A DNA stretch of 64,000 nt from JADLHS01 sp020848635 (GTDB lineage Bacteria > Verrucomicrobiota > Verrucomicrobiia > Limisphaerales > JADLHS01), in contig JBAOIL010000038.1 in NCBI GenBank assembly GCA_037044975.1, positions 248,001-312,000 on the forward strand, given 5' to 3'. Made by a program: the position numbers and the translations under genes. This document shows positions 7,883 to 17,011 of this stretch, in pieces (within the stretch, counting starts at the first letter, position 1; the number at the start of each line of letters is the position of its first letter). Under the pieces are notes generated by a model. The model searched no databases and was not told the DNA's origin. It was given only the letters and a program-made list of their open reading frames with translations.

Positions 7883-9721
7883 TCAGGTGTTGAACTGCAA
7901 ATCGTACAATTTCTGGTAAATGCCACCACGGCGAACCAGCTCTCCGTGCTGTCCGGTTTCGACAATCCGTCCCTGATCCAACACCACGATGACATCGGCT
8001 CGTTGGATCGTTGAAAGCCGGTGGGCAATGCAGAGGGTGGTGCGGCCCTGCATCAATTCCTCGAGCGCAGCTTGAACCGCGCGCTCGGATTCGGTGTCCA
8101 GCGCGCTGGTCGCTTCGTCGAGGATGAGGATGGGCGCGTTGCGCACCACGGCACGCGCGATGGCGAGGCGCTGTTTTTGACCGCCCGAAAGCAAGACGCC
8201 TTTTTCCCCGACCACGGTGTTGTAGCCCTCCGGCTTTTCCGTGATGAACTCGTGCGCGTGCGCGTGTTTGGCGGCTGCTATGATGTCGGCCTCGCTCGCA
8301 CCGGGGCGGCCCAGTTCGATGTTGCGGCGGATGGTGTCGTTGAACAGGACGGTATCCTGCGTCACCACGGCAATCTGATTCCGCAAATCGTGCGTGGCAA
8401 ACTCGCGAATATCCGTACCCCCGATGCGTACCGCGCCTTGTTGTGGGTCGTAGAAGCGGAGCAGCAAATTGGTCAGCGTCGTCTTGCCCGAACCAGTGGT
8501 GCCGACCAGCGCCACCAACTGCCCCGCTTTCACGGTCAAATCCACGCCCCGCAGGACGGTTTTTTCGCCGTAGGCAAATTCCAGATTGTCAAAATGAACA
8601 TCGGCCCCGGCGGCATGAAGAGGTTTCGGAGCACTTGGTTCGGAGATTGTGCTTTTCAGGGCGAGCAATTCAAACACCCGTCGGCTGGACGCTTGGGCCT
8701 GGAGGAAGGTGTTTTGCAAGCGGGCCAGTTGCTTGATCGGACGGTACATGGCGAACATGGCCAAAAGCACGCCACCAAAATCTGCATAATTCAGGTGATT
8801 CCGGCCTTGAGCGGCCAGATAAAGAAAGACCAGGGCAACGCCGACGGCGCCGAAAGTTTCCATTAATGGGCCGGGGGTTTCCATGGCGCGCAGGATGCGC
8901 ATATACAGGCCAACGACCCGGCCCGCAGCGGCCCGAAACTGCTCCGTCACGAGCTGCTCCAGATTGAACGCCCGGATGATCCGATTGCCGGTGAAAGCTT
9001 CCGTCATGACGTTTGACAACTCGGCGAATTGCGTCTGCAGCTTACCCGCGCTGCGCCGGGCTTTGCGTCCGTAGATAACGATGGGAATTACGCAGAGGGG
9101 CATCACCACCATCGAGATGGCGGTGAGTTTGGGCGCGGTCAACATCAGGTAAATCACCAGCCCGAGCAACGTGGCCGGGTCCTTGACGATGGTTGCCATG
9201 GAATTGCCGAGGATGTTTTGCAGCGCAGCCGTGTCGTTCATGATTCGCGACATCAGTTCGCCGGTGTTCGTCCCGCTGAAGAATCCGGCGGGCAATTTCA
9301 TCAGGTGGGCGAACAATTTCACGCGCAAGTCCGTGATGGCGCGGATCGCGGCCCATTGCAGAAAATAGTTATTCAGGTAGGTGAACAGGCCGCGCAAGAA
9401 CATCACGGCGGGGATGAGCGCCACGAGGAGGATTACGGCTGCCGGCTGTGTCTTGAGGTCCGAAACGAGGGCCTGTTGCGCCGCATCTAGCCATTCCCAG
9501 ACGGATTGCGGGATCCGATCCGAAACCCAGGCCGGCAGCGCCCTCAACTGTTTCTGCACGGACGAACTCTCCGGGGAAAAAATCAGATGATAAATCCCGG
9601 TGGCGACGGCGATGGCCAGCGGCTCCATGAATCCCGCCAGCACCCCCAACAAGACGCCCAAGCCTAGGCGAAAGCGGTAGGGCATGGCGAAGGCGCTGAG
9701 ATTCTTGATGAACTGGTTCAT
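7883..9721 (-). CDS. ABC exporter, MsbA-like (permease-ATPase fusion)
   Basis: 612 residues: an N-terminal six-helix ABC exporter domain (to about residue 330), then the nucleotide-binding domain. Walker A is GTTGSGKT near 407, the signature LSGGQKQR near 513, and Walker B ILILDEATSALD near 535, with the H-loop in CIAHRLST. This layout is shared by MsbA lipid A flippases and by polysaccharide or drug half-exporters; it works as a homodimer. Position next to two GT9 heptosyltransferase-like genes favours lipid A-core or lipid-linked glycan flipping across the inner membrane. Homology alone does not fix the substrate. Confidence 0.87.
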   Translation of the reverse strand: MNQFIKNLSAFAMPYRFRLGLGVLLGVLAGFMEPLAIAVATGIYHLIFSPESSSVQKQLRALPAWVSDRIPQSVWEWLDAAQQALVSDLKTQPAAVILLVALIPAVMFLRGLFTYLNNYFLQWAAIRAITDLRVKLFAHLMKLPAGFFSGTNTGELMSRIMNDTAALQNILGNSMATIVKDPATLLGLVIYLMLTAPKLTAISMVVMPLCVIPIVIYGRKARRSAGKLQTQFAELSNVMTEAFTGNRIIRAFNLEQLVTEQFRAAAGRVVGLYMRILRAMETPGPLMETFGAVGVALVFLYLAAQGRNHLNYADFGGVLLAMFAMYRPIKQLARLQNTFLQAQASSRRVFELLALKSTISEPSAPKPLHAAGADVHFDNLEFAYGEKTVLRGVDLTVKAGQLVALVGTTGSGKTTLTNLLLRFYDPQQGAVRIGGTDIREFATHDLRNQIAVVTQDTVLFNDTIRRNIELGRPGASEADIIAAAKHAHAHEFITEKPEGYNTVVGEKGVLLSGGQKQRLAIARAVVRNAPILILDEATSALDTESERAVQAALEELMQGRTTLCIAHRLSTIQRADVIVVLDQGRIVETGQHGELVRRGGIYQKLYDLQFNT

Positions 9722-9763
9722 CCCGAAGAAAAATATGCGCGACCCCTCCCGCGCTAGGCGAGC

Positions 9764-10852
9764 TTATTGTGGTCGGGGCACGCCCGGTGCGGGCGACTGG
9801 AGCAACTCTCCAACCGCGGTGGCAACGGGTTCAACCTCCAACCTCGCCAGGCACGCCGCCCGATTTGCCGTCGCACACGGCGGCTCCCGCCGGTTCACGC
9901 AAACACACGGCACGCTGAACACCCGATGCTTCGCCCCCATCGGCATCCATGCGCTTGCGTCATGGTAATCCCGAAACAAGGAGATTGTCGGCCGTCCCAA
10001 TGCGGCGGCCAGATGCAGCACTCCGGAATCCGCCCCGACATGCAGCTGGCAGCGCTGCAGCACCGCCGCCAGTTCGGCGATGCTCAAACCGTTCAGCGGC
10101 TTCAGATTATTGCTCGCCACTGCGGCCACGAGCGACCGCAACTGCGCTTCCTCCCGCGAGTGGCGGCTGCCCGTAGCCACAATCTGCAATTGCGGATGGA
10201 GCGCGAGCAATCGTTTCGCGAAGGCAATCCAGTTTTCCAGCGGCCATTCTTTGAGTGGACTGCTGGCACAAATCGAGAAGTGGATCGCGCCCTCCGGAAC
10301 TAGAGTTACGGCTTGCCGACGGGCGGTTTCCGGCACGTGCAAATCCCAACGCGGCGATGATTCCAAATTCATTCCGCCCGCCGCCAGCAACTGCCGCCGT
10401 TGTTCGTACTCCGGCAATTTCGGGTCTCGACGGTTAAACCAGTCGCGGATACACCACCGGCTCCAAAAGTGCCAACGTTGGGCCCGACAGCCGAGACGAT
10501 GGCGTGCCCGGACTATGCCGGCGTGAATGACGTTTCGATCTTGATCGCCGAAATTAATTGAGACATCGAACCGCAAACGCCGCAACGCAAGCAGCACCCG
10601 CAACTGCGCCACCAGGCTCCGCCGCTCGCGGGCTTGTTCCAAAACCCACTGCCGATCAAGGCACCCGGTCAGATGGTGGATCTCGGCCCCGACCGGGCTG
10701 CTTACCAGATGCAACTCGGCGCTTGGATAATTGGCGCGCAGGGCCCAAAGCGCGGGCACCAGATGAACCGCGTCGCCCAATGCGCCCGGATCAATCACCA
10801 AAACCCGGCGCGCGGAGCGGGTTTGCGAATAGAAATCAGCTGCGGCACTCAT
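9764..10852 (-). CDS. Glycosyltransferase family 9 (heptosyltransferase-like)
   Basis: 362 residues, GT-B fold. The N-terminal VIDPGALGDAVHLVPAL and the C-terminal GADSGVLHLAAALGRPTISLF are the hallmark GT9 motifs, and SPLKEWPLENW is the donor-side loop. GT9 enzymes add heptose (or related sugars) from ADP-heptose to the LPS inner core at the cytoplasmic face. The C-terminal part carries a CVCVNRREPPC cysteine cluster. Its start overlaps the preceding GT9 gene by 4 bp (ATGA), indicating translational coupling. The ABC exporter follows 42 bp downstream. Confidence 0.85.
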   Translation of the reverse strand: MSAAADFYSQTRSARRVLVIDPGALGDAVHLVPALWALRANYPSAELHLVSSPVGAEIHHLTGCLDRQWVLEQARERRSLVAQLRVLLALRRLRFDVSINFGDQDRNVIHAGIVRARHRLGCRAQRWHFWSRWCIRDWFNRRDPKLPEYEQRRQLLAAGGMNLESSPRWDLHVPETARRQAVTLVPEGAIHFSICASSPLKEWPLENWIAFAKRLLALHPQLQIVATGSRHSREEAQLRSLVAAVASNNLKPLNGLSIAELAAVLQRCQLHVGADSGVLHLAAALGRPTISLFRDYHDASAWMPMGAKHRVFSVPCVCVNRREPPCATANRAACLARLEVEPVATAVGELLQSPAPGVPRPQ

Positions 10853-11982
10853 GCGGGTAAGGGCGGCGGGTTAACTTGGAGCAGTCGCTCCGCCACCGAC
10901 AAGGCTGCGGACTGCGAACGGACGTCCGGGGCCAGCAGACATTCGACCCACGGGTGCTGATGGTAGTGTTGCGGGTTTGGGAAATTGAAGAGAGCCAGAG
11001 TGCGGACCCGCAACGCGACCGCCATGTGATAGGGGCCGGAGTCACTCGACAAAAACAGGCGGCACTGGGAAATCGCCCCGGCCAGCTCCAGCATGTTGGT
11101 CCGCCCAGCCAGGTCCAACACCGGACCCGGTGGCTTAAACCGCGATAAAAACTCGCGGTTGATCTCGCTTTCATAAGGCGCACCCGTCAGCAACAGCGCG
11201 AAATGATGCCGTTTTTGCAGGGCCTCGACCAGTCCGGTTAGCAGGTCAAAATCCGGACGTTTGGGCCCGGCGCCGGTCGTTCCACAACCGATATTGAGTC
11301 CCAGCCAGGGACGGTTGTTTCCGTGCGGCAACTGATTTACCAGCCGGGTTTGGAACTCCCGACCTTCCTGTGTTACCGACAGTTCAATGGGCGTCCCGTT
11401 GCGTTCCAAACCCAAACCAGCGAGCGCCACAAAATCCCGTTCACAGTATTCCAGCGGCCAGGGAATTCCGTGTCGGCGGGCATAGGATTTTGCGGATGGC
11501 GCGGCGCGGCGATAAAAAAACCGTCGCAACGGCACTTGGGCGATGCCGACGGAAACCGCCTGCGTTTGCCGGGCCAGCCGCCAGGTTAGCAACGAGGTTC
11601 GCAAGCCGTTCGGCTCAAAATCCACGATCAGGTCCGGCGTGGTGCGCTCCGCCACGGCTTGCGCCTCGCGCCACAGACGCTGCCATCCGCCTTGATGGCG
11701 GGTTTGCTTGGTGGCAACGCTAAAACTGGCCAGCAGATGATGCCGCGCGATGAGTTGCTCGGAAGGCGAGCCGGGGTCGTTTGACAAGAACCAAAGGTGG
11801 AAGCGGGCGTGGGGCAAGGCGTTCCGAAGCACCCGCCAGGCGGCCGAACTGCGCAACAGGTCGCCGATGCCCGCGCTGTGCCCCTTGAGCAGCAGAATGT
11901 TGCGGGGCGGGTTGCGGAGAAAAGAAAAATTGGCTTCCGTCGTTCCCGGCGGGTGGCTAGCCTGCGCGGCCAGATAATCCAT
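10849..11982 (-). CDS. Glycosyltransferase family 9 (heptosyltransferase-like)
   Basis: 377 residues, a second GT9 paralogue. Visible motifs are LLLKGHSAGIGDLLRSSAAW at the N-terminus, NIGCGTTGAGPKRP in the middle and SSDSGPYHMAVALRVRTLALF near the C-terminus. Two consecutive GT9 enzymes usually add consecutive inner-core sugars. It leads the minus-strand set (GT9, GT9, ABC exporter) and diverges from the plus-strand glycosyltransferase operon. Only 35 bp separate the two start codons, so the promoters must overlap coding ends or lie within that short gap. Confidence 0.82.
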   Translation of the reverse strand: MDYLAAQASHPPGTTEANFSFLRNPPRNILLLKGHSAGIGDLLRSSAAWRVLRNALPHARFHLWFLSNDPGSPSEQLIARHHLLASFSVATKQTRHQGGWQRLWREAQAVAERTTPDLIVDFEPNGLRTSLLTWRLARQTQAVSVGIAQVPLRRFFYRRAAPSAKSYARRHGIPWPLEYCERDFVALAGLGLERNGTPIELSVTQEGREFQTRLVNQLPHGNNRPWLGLNIGCGTTGAGPKRPDFDLLTGLVEALQKRHHFALLLTGAPYESEINREFLSRFKPPGPVLDLAGRTNMLELAGAISQCRLFLSSDSGPYHMAVALRVRTLALFNFPNPQHYHQHPWVECLLAPDVRSQSAALSVAERLLQVNPPPLPA

Positions 11983-12017
11983 TGCTGAATGATAGGAAAT
12001 CTCGATTGGGCCGGGCG

Positions 12018-12797
12018 ATGAAAAAGTTCTCCATCTCTGTGTGCATCGTCTCCGGCGCCGAGGCGCACCGGATTGCTCGGACCTTGGAGAGCGTCGCCAG
12101 TTGGGCGAGCGAGATTGTCGTCGTGCTTAACGACGAGGTTCGCGATGGCACCGAAGAGATTGCACAGCAATTCGGGGCCAAAGTTTTCCGCGAACCTTGG
12201 AAGGGCTTCATCGGCCAGAAGAATTCGGCGGCGGACAAATGCGCCGAACCCTGGTTACTCAACCTGGATGCCGATGAGGTTGTCTCCCCTCAATTGGCCG
12301 GCGAGATTCGCCAGGTGGCCGGGCGCTTGGACGGACCGTATGCGGCCTATGAATTTCCGCGATGCACCTTTTACGCCGGGCGCTGGATTCGGCACGGCGA
12401 CTGGTATCCGGATCGCGTCCGGCGGTTGTATCGCAAAGGCACGGCGCACTGGGCCGGCGAAGAACCGCACGCGCACCTTCGAGTCAACCACCCGATTGGC
12501 CGCCTGGACCCGGACTTGTTACATTACAGCAATGAGAGCATTGACCGCACTTTGGACAAGATCGGCCCGTACAGCACGGCCTTCGTCCGCCATCAGTTGG
12601 CCCGGGGACGAACCACGACCTTCCTGGATCTGGCGGTGCGGCCATTTTGGAAATTCTTTCGCGCCTACTTTCTCCGCCTCGGCTTTCTTGACGGCTGGCC
12701 CGGCTACTACATCGCCTGGATGAATGCGTTTTCCACCGTCACCCGCTACGCCAAGGTCCTGGAGGCGCAGTCCGGGCAACGCAAGGCTGAAACGTGA
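12018..12797 (+). CDS. GT2 glycosyltransferase, WaaE/KdtX-like
   Basis: 259 residues from ATG 12018 (MKKFSISVC); an upstream in-frame ATG at 11982 would add 12 residues unlike the family and overlap the divergent gene's start. The GT-A domain shows ASEIVVVLNDEVRDGT, the family-typical FREPWKGFIGQKN and LNLDADEV (DxD). A hydrophobic C-terminal segment follows. This matches the LPS-core beta-1,4-glucosyltransferase/lipooligosaccharide group (WaaE, KdtX), which adds glucose to heptose I in the cytoplasm. It heads a coupled operon with 4-bp overlaps to the next two genes. Confidence 0.82.
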   Translation: MKKFSISVCIVSGAEAHRIARTLESVASWASEIVVVLNDEVRDGTEEIAQQFGAKVFREPWKGFIGQKNSAADKCAEPWLLNLDADEVVSPQLAGEIRQVAGRLDGPYAAYEFPRCTFYAGRWIRHGDWYPDRVRRLYRKGTAHWAGEEPHAHLRVNHPIGRLDPDLLHYSNESIDRTLDKIGPYSTAFVRHQLARGRTTTFLDLAVRPFWKFFRAYFLRLGFLDGWPGYYIAWMNAFSTVTRYAKVLEAQSGQRKAET

Positions 12798-13591
12798 AGC
12801 TCTCTCTCATCATCAGCATCTACAACCAGACCGAGGTGTTGCAGAAAGTACTCGCTGGCGTCGCCCGGCAGAGACGCACCCCGAATGAGATTCTGTTTGC
12901 GGATGACGGATCGGGCGTACCGACCCGGCAAGTCATCGAAGCCTTCGCCGCCCGCTCGCGGTTGCCGATCCGGCATGTCTGGCACGCCGATGACGGTTTC
13001 CGCAAGACCGTCATCTTGAACCAAGCCGTCGCAGTCGCGCAAGGTGACTATCTGGTTTTCACGGACGGTGATTGCGTACCCCATCCTCGGTTTATCGCCG
13101 ATCATTTTGCCCTCGCGGAACAGGGTTGTTGGGTGCAAGGCCGCCGCTGTTTTGTGGGCGAGCCATTCGTTCCGCAGTTTGCGCCAGGGCGGACTCCGGT
13201 GTGGCTCTGGATGTTGAGCGGCCGCATCACCGGCGCCCCCAAGGGCGTCCGCTGGCCTTTACCCCTCATTCGCCGCGACACGCGCCAGCGGGGGATTATC
13301 GGCTGCAATATGGCCTTCTGGCGGGACGACCTTGTCGCCGTTAACGGTTACGACGAAGCCTACACTGGGTGGGGCGTGGGGGAGGACTCGGATGTGGGCA
13401 CCCGGCTCTATCATCTTGGTCGCCAACGCAAGTTCGTTTATGGTCGCGCGATCACATTCCACCTGAACCATCCCCAGGCACCGCGCGACCACCACGCTGC
13501 CAGCCTGGCCCGCTTGAAGGAAGTCATCCGCACCCGGCAGGTCCGCTGCGCGTGCGGTCTGGACCAGCATCTTCGGGCAAAGAACGCGTGA
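12794..13591 (+). CDS. GT2 glycosyltransferase with C-terminal galactosyltransferase-type domain
   Basis: 265 residues. It starts at GTG 12794, inside the GTGA overlap with the previous stop. GT-A signature: LSLIISIYNQTEVL, FADDGSGV and FTDGDCVPHPRF (DxD), then the Glyco_transf_7C-like GWGVGEDSDVGTRL that completes the acceptor site. Related enzymes are polypeptide-GalNAc-like or chondroitin-polymerase-like bacterial transferases, commonly in LPS or capsule loci. It is probably cytoplasmic and peripheral. The donor sugar cannot be read from the sequence. Confidence 0.83.
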   Translation: MKLSLIISIYNQTEVLQKVLAGVARQRRTPNEILFADDGSGVPTRQVIEAFAARSRLPIRHVWHADDGFRKTVILNQAVAVAQGDYLVFTDGDCVPHPRFIADHFALAEQGCWVQGRRCFVGEPFVPQFAPGRTPVWLWMLSGRITGAPKGVRWPLPLIRRDTRQRGIIGCNMAFWRDDLVAVNGYDEAYTGWGVGEDSDVGTRLYHLGRQRKFVYGRAITFHLNHPQAPRDHHAASLARLKEVIRTRQVRCACGLDQHLRAKNA

Positions 13592-14778
13592 CCACCATCG
13601 CTGTGCCACCCATCGCTTCCTTGCGCGTGCTGCAATTCAACTCGTTGCTGACCGGTGGTGGCACGGATGATCAATGTATCAAGCTGGCGCAGGGTTTGCA
13701 CCGGGCGGGAGAACCTGTTTGGATTGCCGGGCCCGGGGAGCGGGAATTCGCGCACGTCATCCGCGAACGGAAAATCCCGTTTCTTCCAACCAGCCAAGAA
13801 GGCCCGCTGAAAATTCAGCTCATCTGGCAAGCCGCCCGGTTGATTCGGCGTCACCAGATCCAAATCGTCCATAGCCATCACGGTCGGGACATTTGGCCGG
13901 CAATTCTGGCCGCGCGTCTTTCCGGGATGCGCCCGTATCTCGTGCTCACCCGCCACATGGCCAAGAGCCCGGCGTCGTGGCCGAGTCGGCATTTCATGCT
14001 GGGTCAATGCGATGCTTTGGTGGCAGTTTCCGAGTTCACCGCCCGGGTGTTGCGCGAGGGGGTTTACGAACCGGATTCCCCGGAAGTTGAACGCCGCGCC
14101 AGGCCGCCCTTGCAGGGCGACTATTCCAAAATCCAGGTGATCCACGGGGGCATTGATACGGAACGCTTTCGTCCGCTGGACGCCAGCGCCCTGCGGGCGG
14201 AGTGGGGTTTGCATCCGGCCGATTTTGCCTTTGCCGTGGCAGGCGGTTACGACCTGCCACGCGGCAAGGGCCAACGCGAGTTCTTGCTGGCCGCCGCCCG
14301 AGTGCATAAGCATTGGCCCCAAGCCCGCTTCCTCATCCTCGGCCGCGGCAGCATGGCAGAGATTCTACGTGCGGACATTGAGCGGCTCGGCCTGGCGGGC
14401 AAGGCCTGGCTGACACCGTATTGCCATGACATGCCAATGGCGATGAATGCCATTGATTGCCTGGTGCATCCGCAAGTTGGGACCGAAGCCTTCGGCTTGG
14501 TGTTACTTGAAGCATTCGCTTGTGGACGTCCCGTCATTGCTTCCGCGTTGGACGGCATACCAGAGGCGTTCGCAGTCGGCAACTTTGGGAAACTGGTCGA
14601 ACCGGAATCTGTGGAAGGGCTGGCGGACGCGATGGCGGAGTGGGTGGCTCGGCCGCGAATTTCAGATTCCGCTCGAATCGCCGTCGGACACCGGGTGGCG
14701 GCGGAATACTCCGTGGATGCGTTTGCACGTCGGGTTTTGGGTCTCTACAATGGATTGCGGCGTCCAGCACGGTCATGA
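13588..14778 (+). CDS. GT4 glycosyltransferase
   Basis: 396 residues from GTG 13588, which overlaps the preceding stop in a GTGA; longer in-frame extensions upstream read the neighbouring gene in the wrong frame and are rejected. GT-B fold: RVLQFNSLLTGGGTDDQ (acceptor side), VIHGGIDTERFRP (hinge), LILGRGSM and the E-x7-E motif in TEAFGLVLLEAFACGRPVIAS. GT4 retaining enzymes transfer hexoses from nucleotide sugars during LPS or exopolysaccharide assembly. It is the third gene of the coupled glycosyltransferase set. Confidence 0.86.
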   Translation: MTTIAVPPIASLRVLQFNSLLTGGGTDDQCIKLAQGLHRAGEPVWIAGPGEREFAHVIRERKIPFLPTSQEGPLKIQLIWQAARLIRRHQIQIVHSHHGRDIWPAILAARLSGMRPYLVLTRHMAKSPASWPSRHFMLGQCDALVAVSEFTARVLREGVYEPDSPEVERRARPPLQGDYSKIQVIHGGIDTERFRPLDASALRAEWGLHPADFAFAVAGGYDLPRGKGQREFLLAAARVHKHWPQARFLILGRGSMAEILRADIERLGLAGKAWLTPYCHDMPMAMNAIDCLVHPQVGTEAFGLVLLEAFACGRPVIASALDGIPEAFAVGNFGKLVEPESVEGLADAMAEWVARPRISDSARIAVGHRVAAEYSVDAFARRVLGLYNGLRRPARS

Positions 14779-14834
14779 AGGGATTTATCTGCATGGAGAA
14801 TCATGAACTCGACATTCTGCTTGGACCCGATTAA
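14775..14834 (+). other. 19-codon ORF overlapping the GT4 stop (ATGA)
   Basis: ATG 14775 overlaps the GT4 stop in the same ATGA arrangement used for coupling in this operon, and encodes MKGFICMENHELDILLGPD before TAA. The peptide is unrecognised. It may be a coupled micro-peptide, the stub of a decayed gene, or chance. The rest of the interval to 15007 contains no recognisable gene. Confidence 0.25.
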
Positions 14835-15007
14835 CAGGAAATCATGGTTCCGCTGTCCCAAATAACACCAGGATGTTCCTCCATTCAGCAGCCTGGGCAG
14901 GAGTTACACATCCAGCGCGAAACGCCCCTTTCACCAGAGGGCATCGCTACCGCCGATGCCTTTCCCTTTGAACTCAAGTTGATCCGGGGAGTTGGGAGGG
15001 AATGCTC

Positions 15008-15922
15008 ATGACAACTTCCGCCCGACCGAAGAATCTCGTTGTGACCGTTGCGGCAGGTTACCGTGAAGCGCAAATCCGACCATTCCTTGCCTCGCTGGCG
15101 CACTACTCCCCGAATGTATCGCTCCGATTGATCACTGACCGGATTGATCCGGAGTTTGAGGATGCGGTACGCGCCTGGATTCCCGACAGCTCGCTTCATC
15201 TGCTTCCTCCTGCGGGCCTGCGCAATTTTGCGCTGAAGCGAAAATGGGCGCGCTCGATCTTGAAGCGACTCGCCCGATGGCTGCCGCCCCCAAACTTCGG
15301 TCGCCGGCTTCTCAAAATCAATTACGTCCGTCACATTGTGATTCACGACTTGTTTCGATCTTGGAATCTCGAGCAGGAGAAAGTCCTGCTCGTTGACTCC
15401 CGGGATCTGGTATTTCAAAGCGATCCATTTTCGGGCGATTGGCCGCATTTATGGTCCGGCGAAGAGGACAAACGAATTGGAGATTGCAGCCTGAACTCCT
15501 TCTGGTTCCATCGTGCCGGCGGTCCGGAGGCCCTGCAAAAGGCCAAGCACCATTTGATCGTTTGCGCCGGCGTCATTGGGGGGCGGGCTGATCGAATCCG
15601 TCAATACCTCCAGCGCTCAAGTGCCGTCGTTGAGGGACTGGCTTGCCAGGTTGCGCTGGATGACGGCGACCAAGGTATTCACAATAACTTGGTGCGGCTA
15701 AGCCCGGATTTGGGATTTACTGTTTTGCGCAATGGCAGCCCGCTGGTTGCAAATGTGAGCTACACCATGCCCGACGATCTGATCATCGAGCATGGCCAAG
15801 TCCGCCTCCTCCGCCGTGATGAGGTGCCGGCCATTTTACATCAATATGATCGCCATCCGAAACTGGTGGCATTGATTCAATCGAAATGGGACTGCGCCAA
15901 ACCGAGCGCTTTCGGCTGCTGA
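15008..15922 (+). CDS. Putative nucleotide-diphospho-sugar transferase
   Basis: 304 residues. A GGGAGGG Shine-Dalgarno at 14994-15000 is 7 nt from ATG 15008 but only 1 nt from ATG 15002, so 15008 is chosen. The fold looks like a GT-A transferase of the nucleotide-diphospho-sugar transferase type: VVTVAAGY at the N-terminus, and KVLLVDSRDLVFQSDPF with a D-x-R-D-x-x-F-x-x-D-P-F pattern typical of enzymes that place a metal-bound sugar nucleotide there. A later DDGDQGIHN resembles the acceptor loop. The substrate is unknown. It lies in the glycan island between GT4 and GT61. Confidence 0.65.
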   Translation: MTTSARPKNLVVTVAAGYREAQIRPFLASLAHYSPNVSLRLITDRIDPEFEDAVRAWIPDSSLHLLPPAGLRNFALKRKWARSILKRLARWLPPPNFGRRLLKINYVRHIVIHDLFRSWNLEQEKVLLVDSRDLVFQSDPFSGDWPHLWSGEEDKRIGDCSLNSFWFHRAGGPEALQKAKHHLIVCAGVIGGRADRIRQYLQRSSAVVEGLACQVALDDGDQGIHNNLVRLSPDLGFTVLRNGSPLVANVSYTMPDDLIIEHGQVRLLRRDEVPAILHQYDRHPKLVALIQSKWDCAKPSAFGC

Positions 15923-15946
15923 CGCCGGGTCCTCAGAGCGCAGATC

Positions 15947-16930
15947 ATGTCAACCGTTTCAAATCTCCTGTGGCGACCAAAGGCCACATACAATTCCGCG
16001 TCCGAATGGGCTCAAGCAACCCACAACGAAGCCTCGCTGAAGTCCTTGAAGCCCCCGACGGATCGGATCGCCGATTGCGAATGGCTGCTGCAACTGGCTG
16101 GGGGCAAGGTCATCGGGGATGCCCGGCTGGTTGCCTCACGCGAGGATGCCGTGATCGGACAACTGCAATCCCTCCTCGGCATTGAAAATCCCGCCGCACA
16201 CTGGACCGTTTCGCAAAAACGAGTCCGTTGGACAATCCAAATGCCCGGCATCTCGTTCCTGCTGGGGGTGGGCGCCGGCGGGAATTACTATCATTGGTTG
16301 TTCGAGGCCTTGCCACGCCTGGACTATTTGCGGCGATCTGGCTTGGCAATTGAGGACATCGATCATTTCGTAATTAATCAAGCAGCCTTGCCCTTCAACC
16401 TTCAAACGCTTGACCTGCTGCGCATTCCCTCGTCCAAGCGGCTGCACTGTTCGAAACGCCGGGTACTGGAGTGCGAAACCCTGCTGGTGCCGCCCATGCC
16501 GTTGGCGAGGTCGGATAAAGTCGCCCCGTGGGTATGCCAGTTTCTTCGCGGAACATTCCTGCCTGCCCACCCGGCCAAAACGTGCGGGGCACGTCTCTAT
16601 CTGTCGCGGCGGGACTCCTTGAAACGTCGGTTGGCAAACGAAGAGGCAATGGAGAAGCTGTTCTCTGTGCACGGATTCACCATCGTTCGTCCGGAGACCC
16701 TCTCGTTCCAAGATCAGGTTTCGATGTTTGCAGGTGCTTCCGTGGTCGCAGGGCCGCACGGAGCGGCTTTTGCCAATCTGGTATTTGCCCCATCCAACAC
16801 CAGGGTCATTGAGCTGTTTCATCCCGAACATCAAACCCGACTTTATAAGGACTTGGCGACTGAACTCGGGATGAGTTACGAATGCATCGTTGGCACGGCC
16901 CCCTTCGAGAGGGCCGGCAGCGATGAGTGA
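15947..16930 (+). CDS. GT61 (DUF563) glycosyltransferase, C-terminus possibly frameshifted
   Basis: 327 residues as read. GT61 hallmarks are clear: NYYHWLFEALPRLDYLR, LYLSRRDSLKRRLANEEAM, and the FAGASVVAGPHGAAFANLVF/VIELFHPE block. GT61 enzymes include xylosyl- and arabinosyl-transferases and bacterial exopolysaccharide enzymes. The frame ends at GSDE (16930), but the +1 frame continues EKLGPYTVELDQVKQLL to a stop at 16994. That resembles the usual last strand and helix of this family, so the true C-terminus may have been lost to a one-base indel near 16920. The next GT2 gene begins 81 bp on. Confidence 0.82.
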   Translation: MSTVSNLLWRPKATYNSASEWAQATHNEASLKSLKPPTDRIADCEWLLQLAGGKVIGDARLVASREDAVIGQLQSLLGIENPAAHWTVSQKRVRWTIQMPGISFLLGVGAGGNYYHWLFEALPRLDYLRRSGLAIEDIDHFVINQAALPFNLQTLDLLRIPSSKRLHCSKRRVLECETLLVPPMPLARSDKVAPWVCQFLRGTFLPAHPAKTCGARLYLSRRDSLKRRLANEEAMEKLFSVHGFTIVRPETLSFQDQVSMFAGASVVAGPHGAAFANLVFAPSNTRVIELFHPEHQTRLYKDLATELGMSYECIVGTAPFERAGSDE

Positions 16931-17011
16931 AAAGCTCGGCCCGTACACCGTTGAACTTGATCAAGTAAAGCAATTGCTCATGAGAACGACCTAAACCGAG
17001 GGCAAACCCGC

